NCBI GenBank assembly: GCA_014879745.1
Contig: JACSRM010000227.1
Coordinates: 1-45,997 of the forward strand
DNA length: 45,997 nt
Direction: 5' to 3'
Origin: Burkholderiaceae bacterium
Lineage (GTDB): Bacteria > Pseudomonadota > Gammaproteobacteria > Burkholderiales > Burkholderiaceae_C
Within the stretch, counting starts at the first letter, position 1. Every line of letters starts with the position of its first letter. The notes under the pieces were generated by a model, which saw only the letters and a list, made by a program, of their open reading frames with translations, was not told the origin of the DNA and did not search any database. The translations under genes and the position numbers were made by a program. This document shows, piece by piece, positions 30,048 through 39,740 of this stretch.

Positions 30048-31350
30048 GGGGAGCCTCCTGCACCCGCTGCGGCGCCGCCTGGCGCGCCGATGCCGCCAGA
30101 TGGTCGGCCACCGCGCGCTCGAGCAGCGCCTCGACGCCGAGCGACTCCAGCAGCTCGGGGTCGTCCAGGCCGCGTGCGAGAACGGCATGCGCCATGCCAT
30201 TCACGATCATCGCCCGCGCGTCGCGCTCGTCGATGCCGCGCTGGCGGGCGTAGAAGATCGCATCCTCGGGCATCGCGCCCCAGGTCGCGCCGTGCGCGGC
30301 CTGCACCTTGTCGTGATGAATCTCGAGGTGCGGACGCAGCACGAGCTTGGGTTGCCCGCCGGTCGGGATGCCGACCAATTTCTGGCGCAGCGCCGCCTCG
30401 TCGGCGCCGGGGGCGATCCGGCTGTGGGCATTGACGACGATGCGCGCGCCGGCATCGGCCAGCGCGAGCGCTTCGACGCTGCTTTGCGATGCCTCGCCGA
30501 CGTGTGCGACGCGCACCTGCTGTTCGAGCGCGGCGTGGGCGGCGAACAGCACCGCGGCGCTGCGCGCCTCGGCCTTCGCGCCATGCAGCTCGACGACCGT
30601 GCGCTGCAGGTGATAGCTGCTGCCCGAGGCGATCATCGCCTGCTCGTAGCGCGCCGCGGCGGCAAGCCGGGCGTCGATATGGTGCACGATGCGATCGCCG
30701 GCGGCCGGTGCGACGACGCGCAGATGCTGCAGCGCCGCGCCCTCCTCGAGCCGCACGTGGACCTGCATGTTCTGCACCAGGTCGCGCTCGCAGGCACTGC
30801 CCTGGTCGTCGCTTGCCGCGATGCGCTCGTGCGATTCGACGAGCACGCACTGCACGCCGGCCGCGACCTCGATCACGAGCAGCGGCGCCTCGACCGCGCT
30901 GCGCGGCTGGCGGCGCAACTGGAGCCAGACCGTCTCGCGATGCCGCGCCGCGCCCACATCGCCGCCGATGCGCACGCGCAGCCCCTGGCGGCACAGCGCG
31001 CGATGCGCCCAGGCGAGCGGTGCCGCGTCGTCGGCATCGACGCCGTCGCCGGGTTCGGCCAGACCGGCGAACAGCTCGGCGCGCTGCTCCGGATCGGCGG
31101 CATCGAGCCAGCGCGCCTCGACGCGCCCCGGCGGCTTGTGGCCGAGCGGATGCAGCGTCCAGCCGGCGCCGGCCAGCGGCGAGGCGTCGCACGCCTGCTC
31201 GCAGTTGGAATCGGCTTCGCCGAGCCAGACCTCGGCCGCGGGCGGCGGCAGGTGGCGGAAATCCTCCGCGTTGCGCGCGATCCAGCCCAGCCTCGCGATC
31301 CGCTCGCGGGCAAAAAGTGCATCGGCGCGTGCGCTGTCCATCGTCGTCAT
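30040..31350 (-). CDS. sufD: Fe-S cluster assembly protein SufD
   Basis: LVLRPHLEIHHDKVQAAHGATWGAMPEDAIFYARQRGI. Confidence 0.93.
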   Translation of the reverse strand: MTTMDSARADALFARERIARLGWIARNAEDFRHLPPPAAEVWLGEADSNCEQACDASPLAGAGWTLHPLGHKPPGRVEARWLDAADPEQRAELFAGLAEPGDGVDADDAAPLAWAHRALCRQGLRVRIGGDVGAARHRETVWLQLRRQPRSAVEAPLLVIEVAAGVQCVLVESHERIAASDDQGSACERDLVQNMQVHVRLEEGAALQHLRVVAPAAGDRIVHHIDARLAAAARYEQAMIASGSSYHLQRTVVELHGAKAEARSAAVLFAAHAALEQQVRVAHVGEASQSSVEALALADAGARIVVNAHSRIAPGADEAALRQKLVGIPTGGQPKLVLRPHLEIHHDKVQAAHGATWGAMPEDAIFYARQRGIDERDARAMIVNGMAHAVLARGLDDPELLESLGVEALLERAVADHLAASARQAAPQRVQEAPHG

Positions 31351-31379
31351 ACCTTCACAGTCGTTGCCGCGGCGCCCAT

Positions 31380-32150
31380 TCAGGCCACCGCCGGTTCGCC
31401 CGCACGCGCGAAGCCGGTGCGCGCGATATCGTGCGCCAGCGAGAGGCCGCCGGTCTCGGCGATGCATCCCTCGTGCAGGCGCAGCACGGCATCGGGCGCG
31501 AGCGACTCGATCATCTGCAGATAGTGCGAGACGACGACGAATGCCGTGCCCTTCGCGCGCAGTTCCTGGACCAGCGCGACGACGGCGCGCACGCCGTCGA
31601 TATCCATGCCGGAGTCGATCTCGTCGAGCACCGCCAGCTTGGGCGCGAGCAGCGCCATCTGCATCAGCTCGTTGCGCTTGCGCTCGCCGCCGGAGAAGCC
31701 ATCGTTCACCGGCCGGTTGAGCATCGCCTCCGGCAGCCCGAGGCGCTTGGCGGCATCGCGCGCGCCGCCGAGGAAGTCGAATGCATCGAGCGCCGTCTCG
31801 CCGCGCGACTCGCGCACCGCGTTGACGGCACTGCGGATGAAGAGGTTGTTCTTCACCCCCGGGATATCGGGCGGCGACTGGAACGACAGGAAGAAGCCGG
31901 CGCGGGCGCGTTCCTGTGCGTTCATCGCGAGCAGGTCCTTGCCGTCGAAACGCACCTCGCCGCCCATCACGCGGTAGCGCGGATGGCCGGCGAGCGTCAG
32001 GCCGAGCGTGCTCTTGCCGCTGCCGTTGGCGCCCATCAGCACGAACAGCGCGCCGGCCGGCACGTCCAGCGTGACCGACTTCAGCACGGTGCGCTCGCCG
32101 ACATCGACGCGCAGGTCGCGCACGTGCAGCAAGGGATCGGTGGTCTTCAT
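31380..32150 (-). CDS. sufC: Fe-S cluster assembly ATPase SufC
   Basis: MGANGSGKSTLGLTLAGHPRY; FSGGERKRNELMQMALL; DEIDSGMDIDG. Confidence 0.96.
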   Translation of the reverse strand: MKTTDPLLHVRDLRVDVGERTVLKSVTLDVPAGALFVLMGANGSGKSTLGLTLAGHPRYRVMGGEVRFDGKDLLAMNAQERARAGFFLSFQSPPDIPGVKNNLFIRSAVNAVRESRGETALDAFDFLGGARDAAKRLGLPEAMLNRPVNDGFSGGERKRNELMQMALLAPKLAVLDEIDSGMDIDGVRAVVALVQELRAKGTAFVVVSHYLQMIESLAPDAVLRLHEGCIAETGGLSLAHDIARTGFARAGEPAVA

Positions 32151-32182
32151 CGTTGGTCCTTGTTTCTCGAGTTGCGCGGCGT

Positions 32183-33637
<1,455 letters not shown>

Positions 33638-33743
33638 GCCCGGGCTCCGGTTCGATTGTTCGGCTCGCTACGCACCGCCGTGCCTCCTGCTGATGTGGGA
33701 AATCGGGGAGCGGGAGAGAGGATGCTCATGCCATTCCGATTTA

Positions 33744-33766
33744 TAGATGCAGATGGTATGCATCTT
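33744..33766. promoter_or_regulatory. NsrR/IscR-type operator upstream of sufB
   Basis: TAGATGCA-GATGGTA-TGCATCTT, one arm mismatch from the AAGATGCA-N7-TGCATCTT palindrome. Confidence 0.6.
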
Positions 33767-33814
33767 TGGCCGCATCACCAAACCGGCCGGCAAAGACCGC
33801 AACTTCCGCGGGGC

Positions 33815-34060
33815 AATTATCCTGGAAACGGCAGTTGACCTCTGCGGATTCTCACGATCGCCACGTAAACACAGACGTTGCAGGCTCCGACCGCATTCAC
33901 CCTTCAGGTGAGCGCGCTACGCACTCGCCGTCGCCGCGCTCGACGCGCCAGGCGGCGTTGCTCCTCCTCGCGGGCACGAGCCCGCAGCGTCGTCGCGCCT
34001 TGCCTGACACCCCGATCACGGCACCGGTGAGCGCGTTCAACTGCCGTCTCCAGGATTATC
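33815..34060. repeat. Region bounded by imperfect 26-bp inverted repeats (possible MITE-like element)
   Basis: AATTATCCTGGAAACGGCAGTTGACC (33815-33840) versus reverse complement of 34035-34060 GATAATCCTGGAGACGGCAGTTGAAC, 22/26 match. Confidence 0.55.
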
Positions 34061-34093
34061 GGCCAGACGCCGGGCCGTTGCAGAGGGCTGCGG

Positions 34094-36028
34094 TCAGGCG
34101 CTGGTCGATGCCGCGGACGGCCGGGTGACGGCCGACGGCACGAAGGCGTCGGTGAAGCAAAAGCCCTCGCCCAGCCCCTGCTCGATGAAGGCCGGCACCG
34201 CCGCCTCGACCATCTTGACCGAGCCGCAGACGTAGACCTCGTGCTGGCGCAAGTCGGGGAAGTCGGCCAGCATCGCCTCGTGGACGAGCCCGGTGCGCCC
34301 GCTCCAATGGCCCTGCGGATCCGGCTCCGAGAGGACCGGAACGAAGCGGAAGCACGGGTTCTCGCGCTGCCACTGCTCGGCAAGCGCGATCGCATACAGA
34401 TCGTCCTGCTTGCGAACACCCCAGTAGAGCCACATCGGCCGCGTGAGGCCGCGCGCGAAGGCATCCTCGACGATGCTCTTGATCGGCGCGAAGCCGGTCG
34501 CACCGGCAACGAACAGGATCGGGTGCGCGCTGTCGCTGAGCGTGAAGTGGCCGAGCGGCCCCTCGATGCGCAGCGTGTCGCCGACCTTCATCGACGTGAA
34601 GACGGCGCCGGTGAAGCGCCCGCCCGGGATGCGCCGCACGTGCAGTTCGATCTGGCCTTGCTGCTGCGGCGGGTTGGCGAACGAGAACGCGCGCCGTTGC
34701 CCGTCTTCGAGGATGATGTTGATGTACTGGCCGGCCTTGAACGGCAGCGTCGCGCCCTGCGGGAGCGAGAGCATGAGCCGGATCACCTCGGGCGCGAGGC
34801 GCTCCATGCTCTCGACGCGGACATCGAACTCGTGGATCGCGGCGAGTGCGGCGCGCGCGTCGGCCTCGACCTCGATGACGACGTCGGAGAGCGCCGTCGC
34901 GCAGCACATCAAGGCCTGGCCGCGGGCACGCGCGGCCTCGGGCAACGCACTCGGCTGGTAGGGCCCGAGATCGACGTTGCCGTGCAGCACGGTGCACAGG
35001 CACACGCCGCAGCCGCCGTTGCGGCACTCGTACGGCAGTTCGAGGCCATTGCGCAACCCGGCGTCGAGCAGCGTCTCGCCGCTGCGCACCGGCAGCGGAT
35101 CGCTCGTGCCGCTCGCGTGGTGCACCTCGAGATGAAAGTCCTGCGCGCGCTTGCGGCCGAACTTCGGCGGCAGCCACGGCAGCAGCACGAGCACGCCGGT
35201 GGCGCCGACGAGCAGCGCCCAGACCTGGCCGATTGGCCAGACCGAGACGAGCGGCAGCACGGCGAGGTAGAACCAGTCGAACTGCAGCGTCGTCACCGCC
35301 TCGCCGAGGTTGGCCGCGCCGCCCTGGCTCAGCACCGGACGCAGCGCCGACAGCAGCAGCAGCGTGATGATCACGCTTGTCATGATCGGCCGCGGCGGGT
35401 TGGTGCGCGCCTTCGGCACGCGCTGGACGTGGACCCATTGCACGAGCAGCAGCACGAGCGAGATGCCGATGTGCATGAACGCGAGCAGCGAGAAGAAGCG
35501 GTCGTTGACGCTGTCGGGGTAGATGAAGTTGCGCATCAGCGTGCCGCCGAAGCCGGGCAACCAGTCGAACCACTCGAAGGCAGCGACGATCGTGTACTGC
35601 GCGAGGTGGTCCCACGGCAGCATGAAGCCGGTGATGCCCGCCGAGTAGACGAGCCAGATCAGCACCACGCCGGTCACCCACGAAAACCAGCGGAAACCGC
35701 GGAAGTGGTTGAACGCGAAGTGGCGCACCATGTGGATCAGCATCGTGATGACGAAGCCGTCCGAGGCGTAGCGGTGGATGCTGCGCAGCACGCCGCCGGC
35801 GAACCACTGCCCGTGCGTCAGGCTCTCGACCGAGGTATAGGCGTCGGGGACGCCGGTCTCGAAGAACGCATACAGGTAGAGCCCGGTTGCGGCGACGACC
35901 CAGAACAGGAAGAAGCTGATCGCGCCGAGGTGGTAGAGCGGATTGAGCCGGTCGCCGAAGGCGGCGTTGAAGACCGCCTCGACCCGCATGAACAGCCATT
36001 GCAGGCCGCGTTGCAGAGCTTTGAGCAT
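34094..36028 (-). CDS. Fusion: cytochrome b N-terminal domain + [2Fe-2S] ferredoxin + FAD/NAD(P)-binding reductase
   Basis: MRVEAVFNAAFGDRLNPLYHLGAISFFLFW...cytochrome b helices; LPYECRNGGCGVCLCTV; RAFSFANPP; ILFVAGATGFAPIKSIVEDA. Confidence 0.88.
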   Translation of the reverse strand: MLKALQRGLQWLFMRVEAVFNAAFGDRLNPLYHLGAISFFLFWVVAATGLYLYAFFETGVPDAYTSVESLTHGQWFAGGVLRSIHRYASDGFVITMLIHMVRHFAFNHFRGFRWFSWVTGVVLIWLVYSAGITGFMLPWDHLAQYTIVAAFEWFDWLPGFGGTLMRNFIYPDSVNDRFFSLLAFMHIGISLVLLLVQWVHVQRVPKARTNPPRPIMTSVIITLLLLSALRPVLSQGGAANLGEAVTTLQFDWFYLAVLPLVSVWPIGQVWALLVGATGVLVLLPWLPPKFGRKRAQDFHLEVHHASGTSDPLPVRSGETLLDAGLRNGLELPYECRNGGCGVCLCTVLHGNVDLGPYQPSALPEAARARGQALMCCATALSDVVIEVEADARAALAAIHEFDVRVESMERLAPEVIRLMLSLPQGATLPFKAGQYINIILEDGQRRAFSFANPPQQQGQIELHVRRIPGGRFTGAVFTSMKVGDTLRIEGPLGHFTLSDSAHPILFVAGATGFAPIKSIVEDAFARGLTRPMWLYWGVRKQDDLYAIALAEQWQRENPCFRFVPVLSEPDPQGHWSGRTGLVHEAMLADFPDLRQHEVYVCGSVKMVEAAVPAFIEQGLGEGFCFTDAFVPSAVTRPSAASTSA

Positions 36029-36234
36029 CAGTAACCCCGGATCCGGCAGTTGGACGCGCCCGAGCGGGCCGCCCTCGGGTGCGATAGCAAGGCGCAAACC
36101 GCAGCGATAGCACCCGCTATCGCGAGGATGTGCAACGCCGCGAGCGGACTCGAGGGCGGCTCGATCGGGTGCGCAGCGCTGTCACCCGGGCGATGGGCGT
36201 GGTCGTGGGAACGAATGACGACAGGCATGGACAT
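36028..36234 (-). CDS. Putative 68-aa single-TM small membrane protein
   Basis: MSMPVVIRSHDHAHRPGDSAAHPIEPPSSPLAALHILAIAGAIAAVCALLSHPRAARSGASNCRIRGY; TGATG overlap with downstream cytochrome b fusion. Confidence 0.45.
   Translation of the reverse strand: MSMPVVIRSHDHAHRPGDSAAHPIEPPSSPLAALHILAIAGAIAAVCALLSHPRAARSGASNCRIRGY
36087..36142. repeat. Palindromic core repeat, copy 2
   Basis: GCAAGGCGCAAACCGCAG-[CGATAGC ACCC GCTATCG]-CGAGGATGTGCAACGCCGC. Confidence 0.75.
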
Positions 36235-36254
36235 TTCCGGCGAGAGCGCAGCGG

Positions 36255-37685
36255 TCAGCTGCCGGACCCGGGGTCGGTCCTGCGCCGCAGCGCGCCGATG
36301 ACGACGACGACGAACAGCAGGCCGCCGACGATGGCGATCAGGCCGCCCAGCCCCATCAGCCCCATGCCGGCGATCTCGGCGCTGCTGCGCAGCACCTGCT
36401 CGGTACCGGCGACCTTGCGCTGCACGCCGTAGCCGCCCGACCAGACGAGGCCGACGATGTGCAGCAGCTGCCCGAAGCCGTAGAGCGCGGGCTGCCAGGT
36501 CGCGAGCCGGCCCTGCGGCGTGCCGTAACCCATGCGCGGCAGCAGGTGGTAGACGAGCCCCATCAGCGCGAGCGTGACGCCGACGATGCAGCCGTGGTAG
36601 TGCGCCGGGATGCGCACGTTGCTGCCGCTGATGAAGATGCCGATCACGCCGCCGGCGCCGAACAGCAGGACCGAGGCCACCAGCGCCGAGCGCAGCGGCC
36701 GCGCCTGCAGCGTCGCCGCCGGTGCGCCGGCAAGCGCGGCGACGACGGCGAGCGCGATCGGCACGATCGCGACCCCGCCGCCCAGGCGCATCGCCCAGGT
36801 CAGCGCGTCGCGGTGCTCGACCGACGCGATATCGTGCGCGAGGTAGGCATACGGCGTGACGAAGACGCTGACGAGCGCGAGCATGAACATCAGCAACGTG
36901 ACGCGCGGGCTGAGCGCGACGCGCGCGCCCGACGCCCCGGCGAGCCAGAGCCAGGCGACGAGCATCAGCAGCGTCCACGTGAACTGCAGCGCATGGCCGC
37001 CGCCCCAGAACAGGATCTCGTAGTACGCGCGGCCCTCGAGCGTGAGCGGCAGCACGGCGAACGACCAGCCGAAGGCGAGCAGCGCGACGGCGGTCGCGAC
37101 GACGCTCGCGTTCAGCCCGAAGCGCAGCGCGCCGCCGCCGTCGAAGCTCGCGCCCAGGCGCGGCGCGAGCCACAGCGAGCGCAGCACGAGCAGCGCGGTG
37201 CCGACCGCGAACAGCAGCAGCCCGCCGAGGAAGGCCGCGCCGTCGAGCACCGGGATGTAGTTGGCCATCACCGCCTCGCCGCTGCCGACGAAGGGCGCCA
37301 GCGACATCGCGAGCGCGCCGGCCGCGGCCAGGCCGAGCGCGGTCCACGCCAGACCGAGCGCGCGCGGCGCGCCGATCAGGCTCCACAGCAGGCCGGCGAT
37401 GGCAATGAACCAGACGAGGACCGAAAGATCGACGTGGACGACGAGCGCGACGCGAAAGAAGTCGGCGCTCGGCAGCAGCTTGTTGACCCCCGGCGTTCGC
37501 GCCAGCACGAGCAGGACCGAGAACACGCCGGACAGGACGAGCGCACCGAGACCGAGTGCGAGCCAGCCGCGCGCCAGGTCGCGGCGGGCGTCGGCCGGCA
37601 CCGCGAGCGTGTATTCGGTGTCGTGGCGCGCCTGCGGCAGCGCGGCTGCGCGCCCGGCGGGCACGGGGGCGAGGTGCGCGCTCAT
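36255..37685 (-). CDS. Divergent heme-copper oxidase subunit I homologue with atypical CuB site
   Basis: VVHVDLSVLVWF, FWGGGHALQFTW, IPAHYHGCIVGVTLALMGLVYHLLPRMGYG; no HH pair at the CuB position. Confidence 0.85.
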   Translation of the reverse strand: MSAHLAPVPAGRAAALPQARHDTEYTLAVPADARRDLARGWLALGLGALVLSGVFSVLLVLARTPGVNKLLPSADFFRVALVVHVDLSVLVWFIAIAGLLWSLIGAPRALGLAWTALGLAAAGALAMSLAPFVGSGEAVMANYIPVLDGAAFLGGLLLFAVGTALLVLRSLWLAPRLGASFDGGGALRFGLNASVVATAVALLAFGWSFAVLPLTLEGRAYYEILFWGGGHALQFTWTLLMLVAWLWLAGASGARVALSPRVTLLMFMLALVSVFVTPYAYLAHDIASVEHRDALTWAMRLGGGVAIVPIALAVVAALAGAPAATLQARPLRSALVASVLLFGAGGVIGIFISGSNVRIPAHYHGCIVGVTLALMGLVYHLLPRMGYGTPQGRLATWQPALYGFGQLLHIVGLVWSGGYGVQRKVAGTEQVLRSSAEIAGMGLMGLGGLIAIVGGLLFVVVVIGALRRRTDPGSGS

Positions 37686-38200
37686 CGGAAGGTGATCCCG
37701 CCGCGCTGCGGATCGAAGTCGATCACCAGGATCTGCGCCGGCGCGAGCGTGACCGTCTTCTCGCTCTGGTAGTCGAAGCCGTCCTTGCGCGCATTGTCGT
37801 TGAGCCGCACCGCGAGCTGATGCGTGCCGGCCGGCACCGTCAGGCGCTGGTAGACCGACGAGGCGCCGTCGCGCGACAGGCCCGAGGGCGGCGCGACGTG
37901 GCGGATCGCCGGCTTGCCGTCGATATCGACCTCGACGACGACCGGCGAGCGCTCGCGCCCGCACTTCATCGGCGTGCGCATGTTGGGCGGCAGCTTGGCA
38001 AGCTCCTCCGGCGTGAGCTTGCGGCACTCGTCGACGCGCTGCGCCGCATGCGTGAAGCTGAGCTTGATCAAGGCCTCGTCGTCGGCCAGATGGCGGTACG
38101 TCGGCCAATGCGAGAAGACGCCGATGATGAGCGCGAAGACCCCATACAGCAGGGCCTGGCCGACCCAGGAGAAGCGCTTGCGCGCTGGAGTTTCATCCAT
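37682..38200 (-). CDS. One-TM hypothetical protein of respiratory operon
   Basis: MDETPARKRFSWVGQALLYGVFALIIGVFSHWPTYRHL...; ATGA/ATGGATGA overlaps with both neighbours. Confidence 0.75.
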   Translation of the reverse strand: MDETPARKRFSWVGQALLYGVFALIIGVFSHWPTYRHLADDEALIKLSFTHAAQRVDECRKLTPEELAKLPPNMRTPMKCGRERSPVVVEVDIDGKPAIRHVAPPSGLSRDGASSVYQRLTVPAGTHQLAVRLNDNARKDGFDYQSEKTVTLAPAQILVIDFDPQRGGITFR

Positions 38201-39740
38201 ACCGAAGTTTCTCATGTGAAGGCCCCGCGGCGGCCGATACCCGCAGTCCGAGTACGGCAAGCGCCGCCTCGACGGCGGCCTCGTCGCCGGCGTCGGCCCA
38301 GACCGTTGCCACCCGTTCGGCCGGCACCGAACGGCGCAGATGCGGCTCGCGCAGACCGAGCAGGCGTTCGCGCGTCCAGCGCTGACCGAGGCGGAAGGTG
38401 CAGCCGCCTTCGCTGCACCCGGTGACGAGCACGCCATCGGCGCCGCCGCGCAACGCATATTCGACGAACGAAGGCGGCAGCATGCCGGTGCAGATCAGGC
38501 TGAACGCGGCGACGCCGGCGCCGGCGAGCGATTCGACGCGCGCGCCGTGATCGCAGCCGATGACGACAAGCCTCGGTCGATCGTCCGGCATGCGTGCAAG
38601 CGCCGCTTCCACGCGCTCGCGCAGGTCGTTGATCGGCGACTGCGGCATGTCGATGCCGGTGACGAGCGCGGCGCCCTTGCGAAACGGCGTCGACGACGGG
38701 CAGGCGCCGACGCAGATGCCGCAGCTCGCGCACAGGTCGGCGTCGACCTGCGCCATCTGGCGCCCGATGCGTCCGTTCGGGTGCGTGACCATCGTGATCG
38801 CCGTATACGGGCAGTCCTCGAAGCAGCGCCGGCAGCCGTTGCAGTTGGCGGGGTCGACGACCGCCACCGGCGCCGCCGCAGGCTGTGGCAGGAAGGGCAG
38901 CGCGAAGAGCGCGATCAGCGTGCCGGCGAGGAGCAGCCACACCGCGCCCGCCGAAGTCGCGTAGACGAGCGGATGGATGAAGAGCAGCCACCAGTCGAGC
39001 GCGAGCGTCGCCGGCACGACCGAGAGGTCGGCCGGGCCCTGGCTGTGCACCGGCAGCACGAGCGCCACCGCGATGAGCGACGCCGTGACCCCGATCGCGA
39101 GCCGCAGCGGCGGAAAGGCCTCGGCACGCGCCAGACGCTGGATGTGAAACCACATCGCGAAGACGATGAAGAGCGCCACCCCGAGATGGACGAAGATGAA
39201 GAGCGAGAACAGCCGGTCGCCGACGCTTTCGACGCCGATGAAGTTGCGCGTCAGCGGCGAGCCGAAGATCGGCAGCCAGTCGAGGAATTCGGCGGTCGCG
39301 ATCGCCGAGAACTGGCCGAGCTTGTCCCAGTTCAGCCAGAAGCCGCCGATCGCGGAGGCGAATGCAAGCGGCAGCAGCGGCACGCCGGTCAGCCACGAGA
39401 AGCGGCGAACACCGCTGTAGCGGCCGAACAGCCATTCGCGCAGCAGATGCGCGAGCATCGTGACGACGAACGCATCGGCCGCATAGCGATGCAGGCTGCG
39501 CAGCCAGCCGCCGAGAAACCATTGCTCGCGTGAAAGTCCGTCGATCGAGACGTAGGCCCCGGTGGCCGAGGTATCGAGCACGGCATAGAGGTAGATGCCG
39601 GTCACCGCGAGCAGCCAGAAGCACAGGAAGGCGAGCGCGCCGAGGTGTCGCAGCGGGTTGAGCGCACCGCCGCCGACGACGCGGTCGAGTGCCGTCTCGG
39701 CGCGCTGCCAGAGCGCGCCGCAACGCTCGCGCGGATTCAT
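38193..39740 (-). CDS. Fusion: cytochrome b N-terminal domain + two 4Fe-4S motifs + MvhD-like iron-sulfur domain
   Basis: NPLRHLGALAFLCFWLLAVTGIYLY; CNGCRRCFEDCPYTAI and CASCGICVGACPSSTP; SLICTGMLPPSFVEYALRGGADGVLVTGCSEGGCTFRLGQRW. Confidence 0.88.
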   Translation of the reverse strand: MNPRERCGALWQRAETALDRVVGGGALNPLRHLGALAFLCFWLLAVTGIYLYAVLDTSATGAYVSIDGLSREQWFLGGWLRSLHRYAADAFVVTMLAHLLREWLFGRYSGVRRFSWLTGVPLLPLAFASAIGGFWLNWDKLGQFSAIATAEFLDWLPIFGSPLTRNFIGVESVGDRLFSLFIFVHLGVALFIVFAMWFHIQRLARAEAFPPLRLAIGVTASLIAVALVLPVHSQGPADLSVVPATLALDWWLLFIHPLVYATSAGAVWLLLAGTLIALFALPFLPQPAAAPVAVVDPANCNGCRRCFEDCPYTAITMVTHPNGRIGRQMAQVDADLCASCGICVGACPSSTPFRKGAALVTGIDMPQSPINDLRERVEAALARMPDDRPRLVVIGCDHGARVESLAGAGVAAFSLICTGMLPPSFVEYALRGGADGVLVTGCSEGGCTFRLGQRWTRERLLGLREPHLRRSVPAERVATVWADAGDEAAVEAALAVLGLRVSAAAGPSHEKLRYG

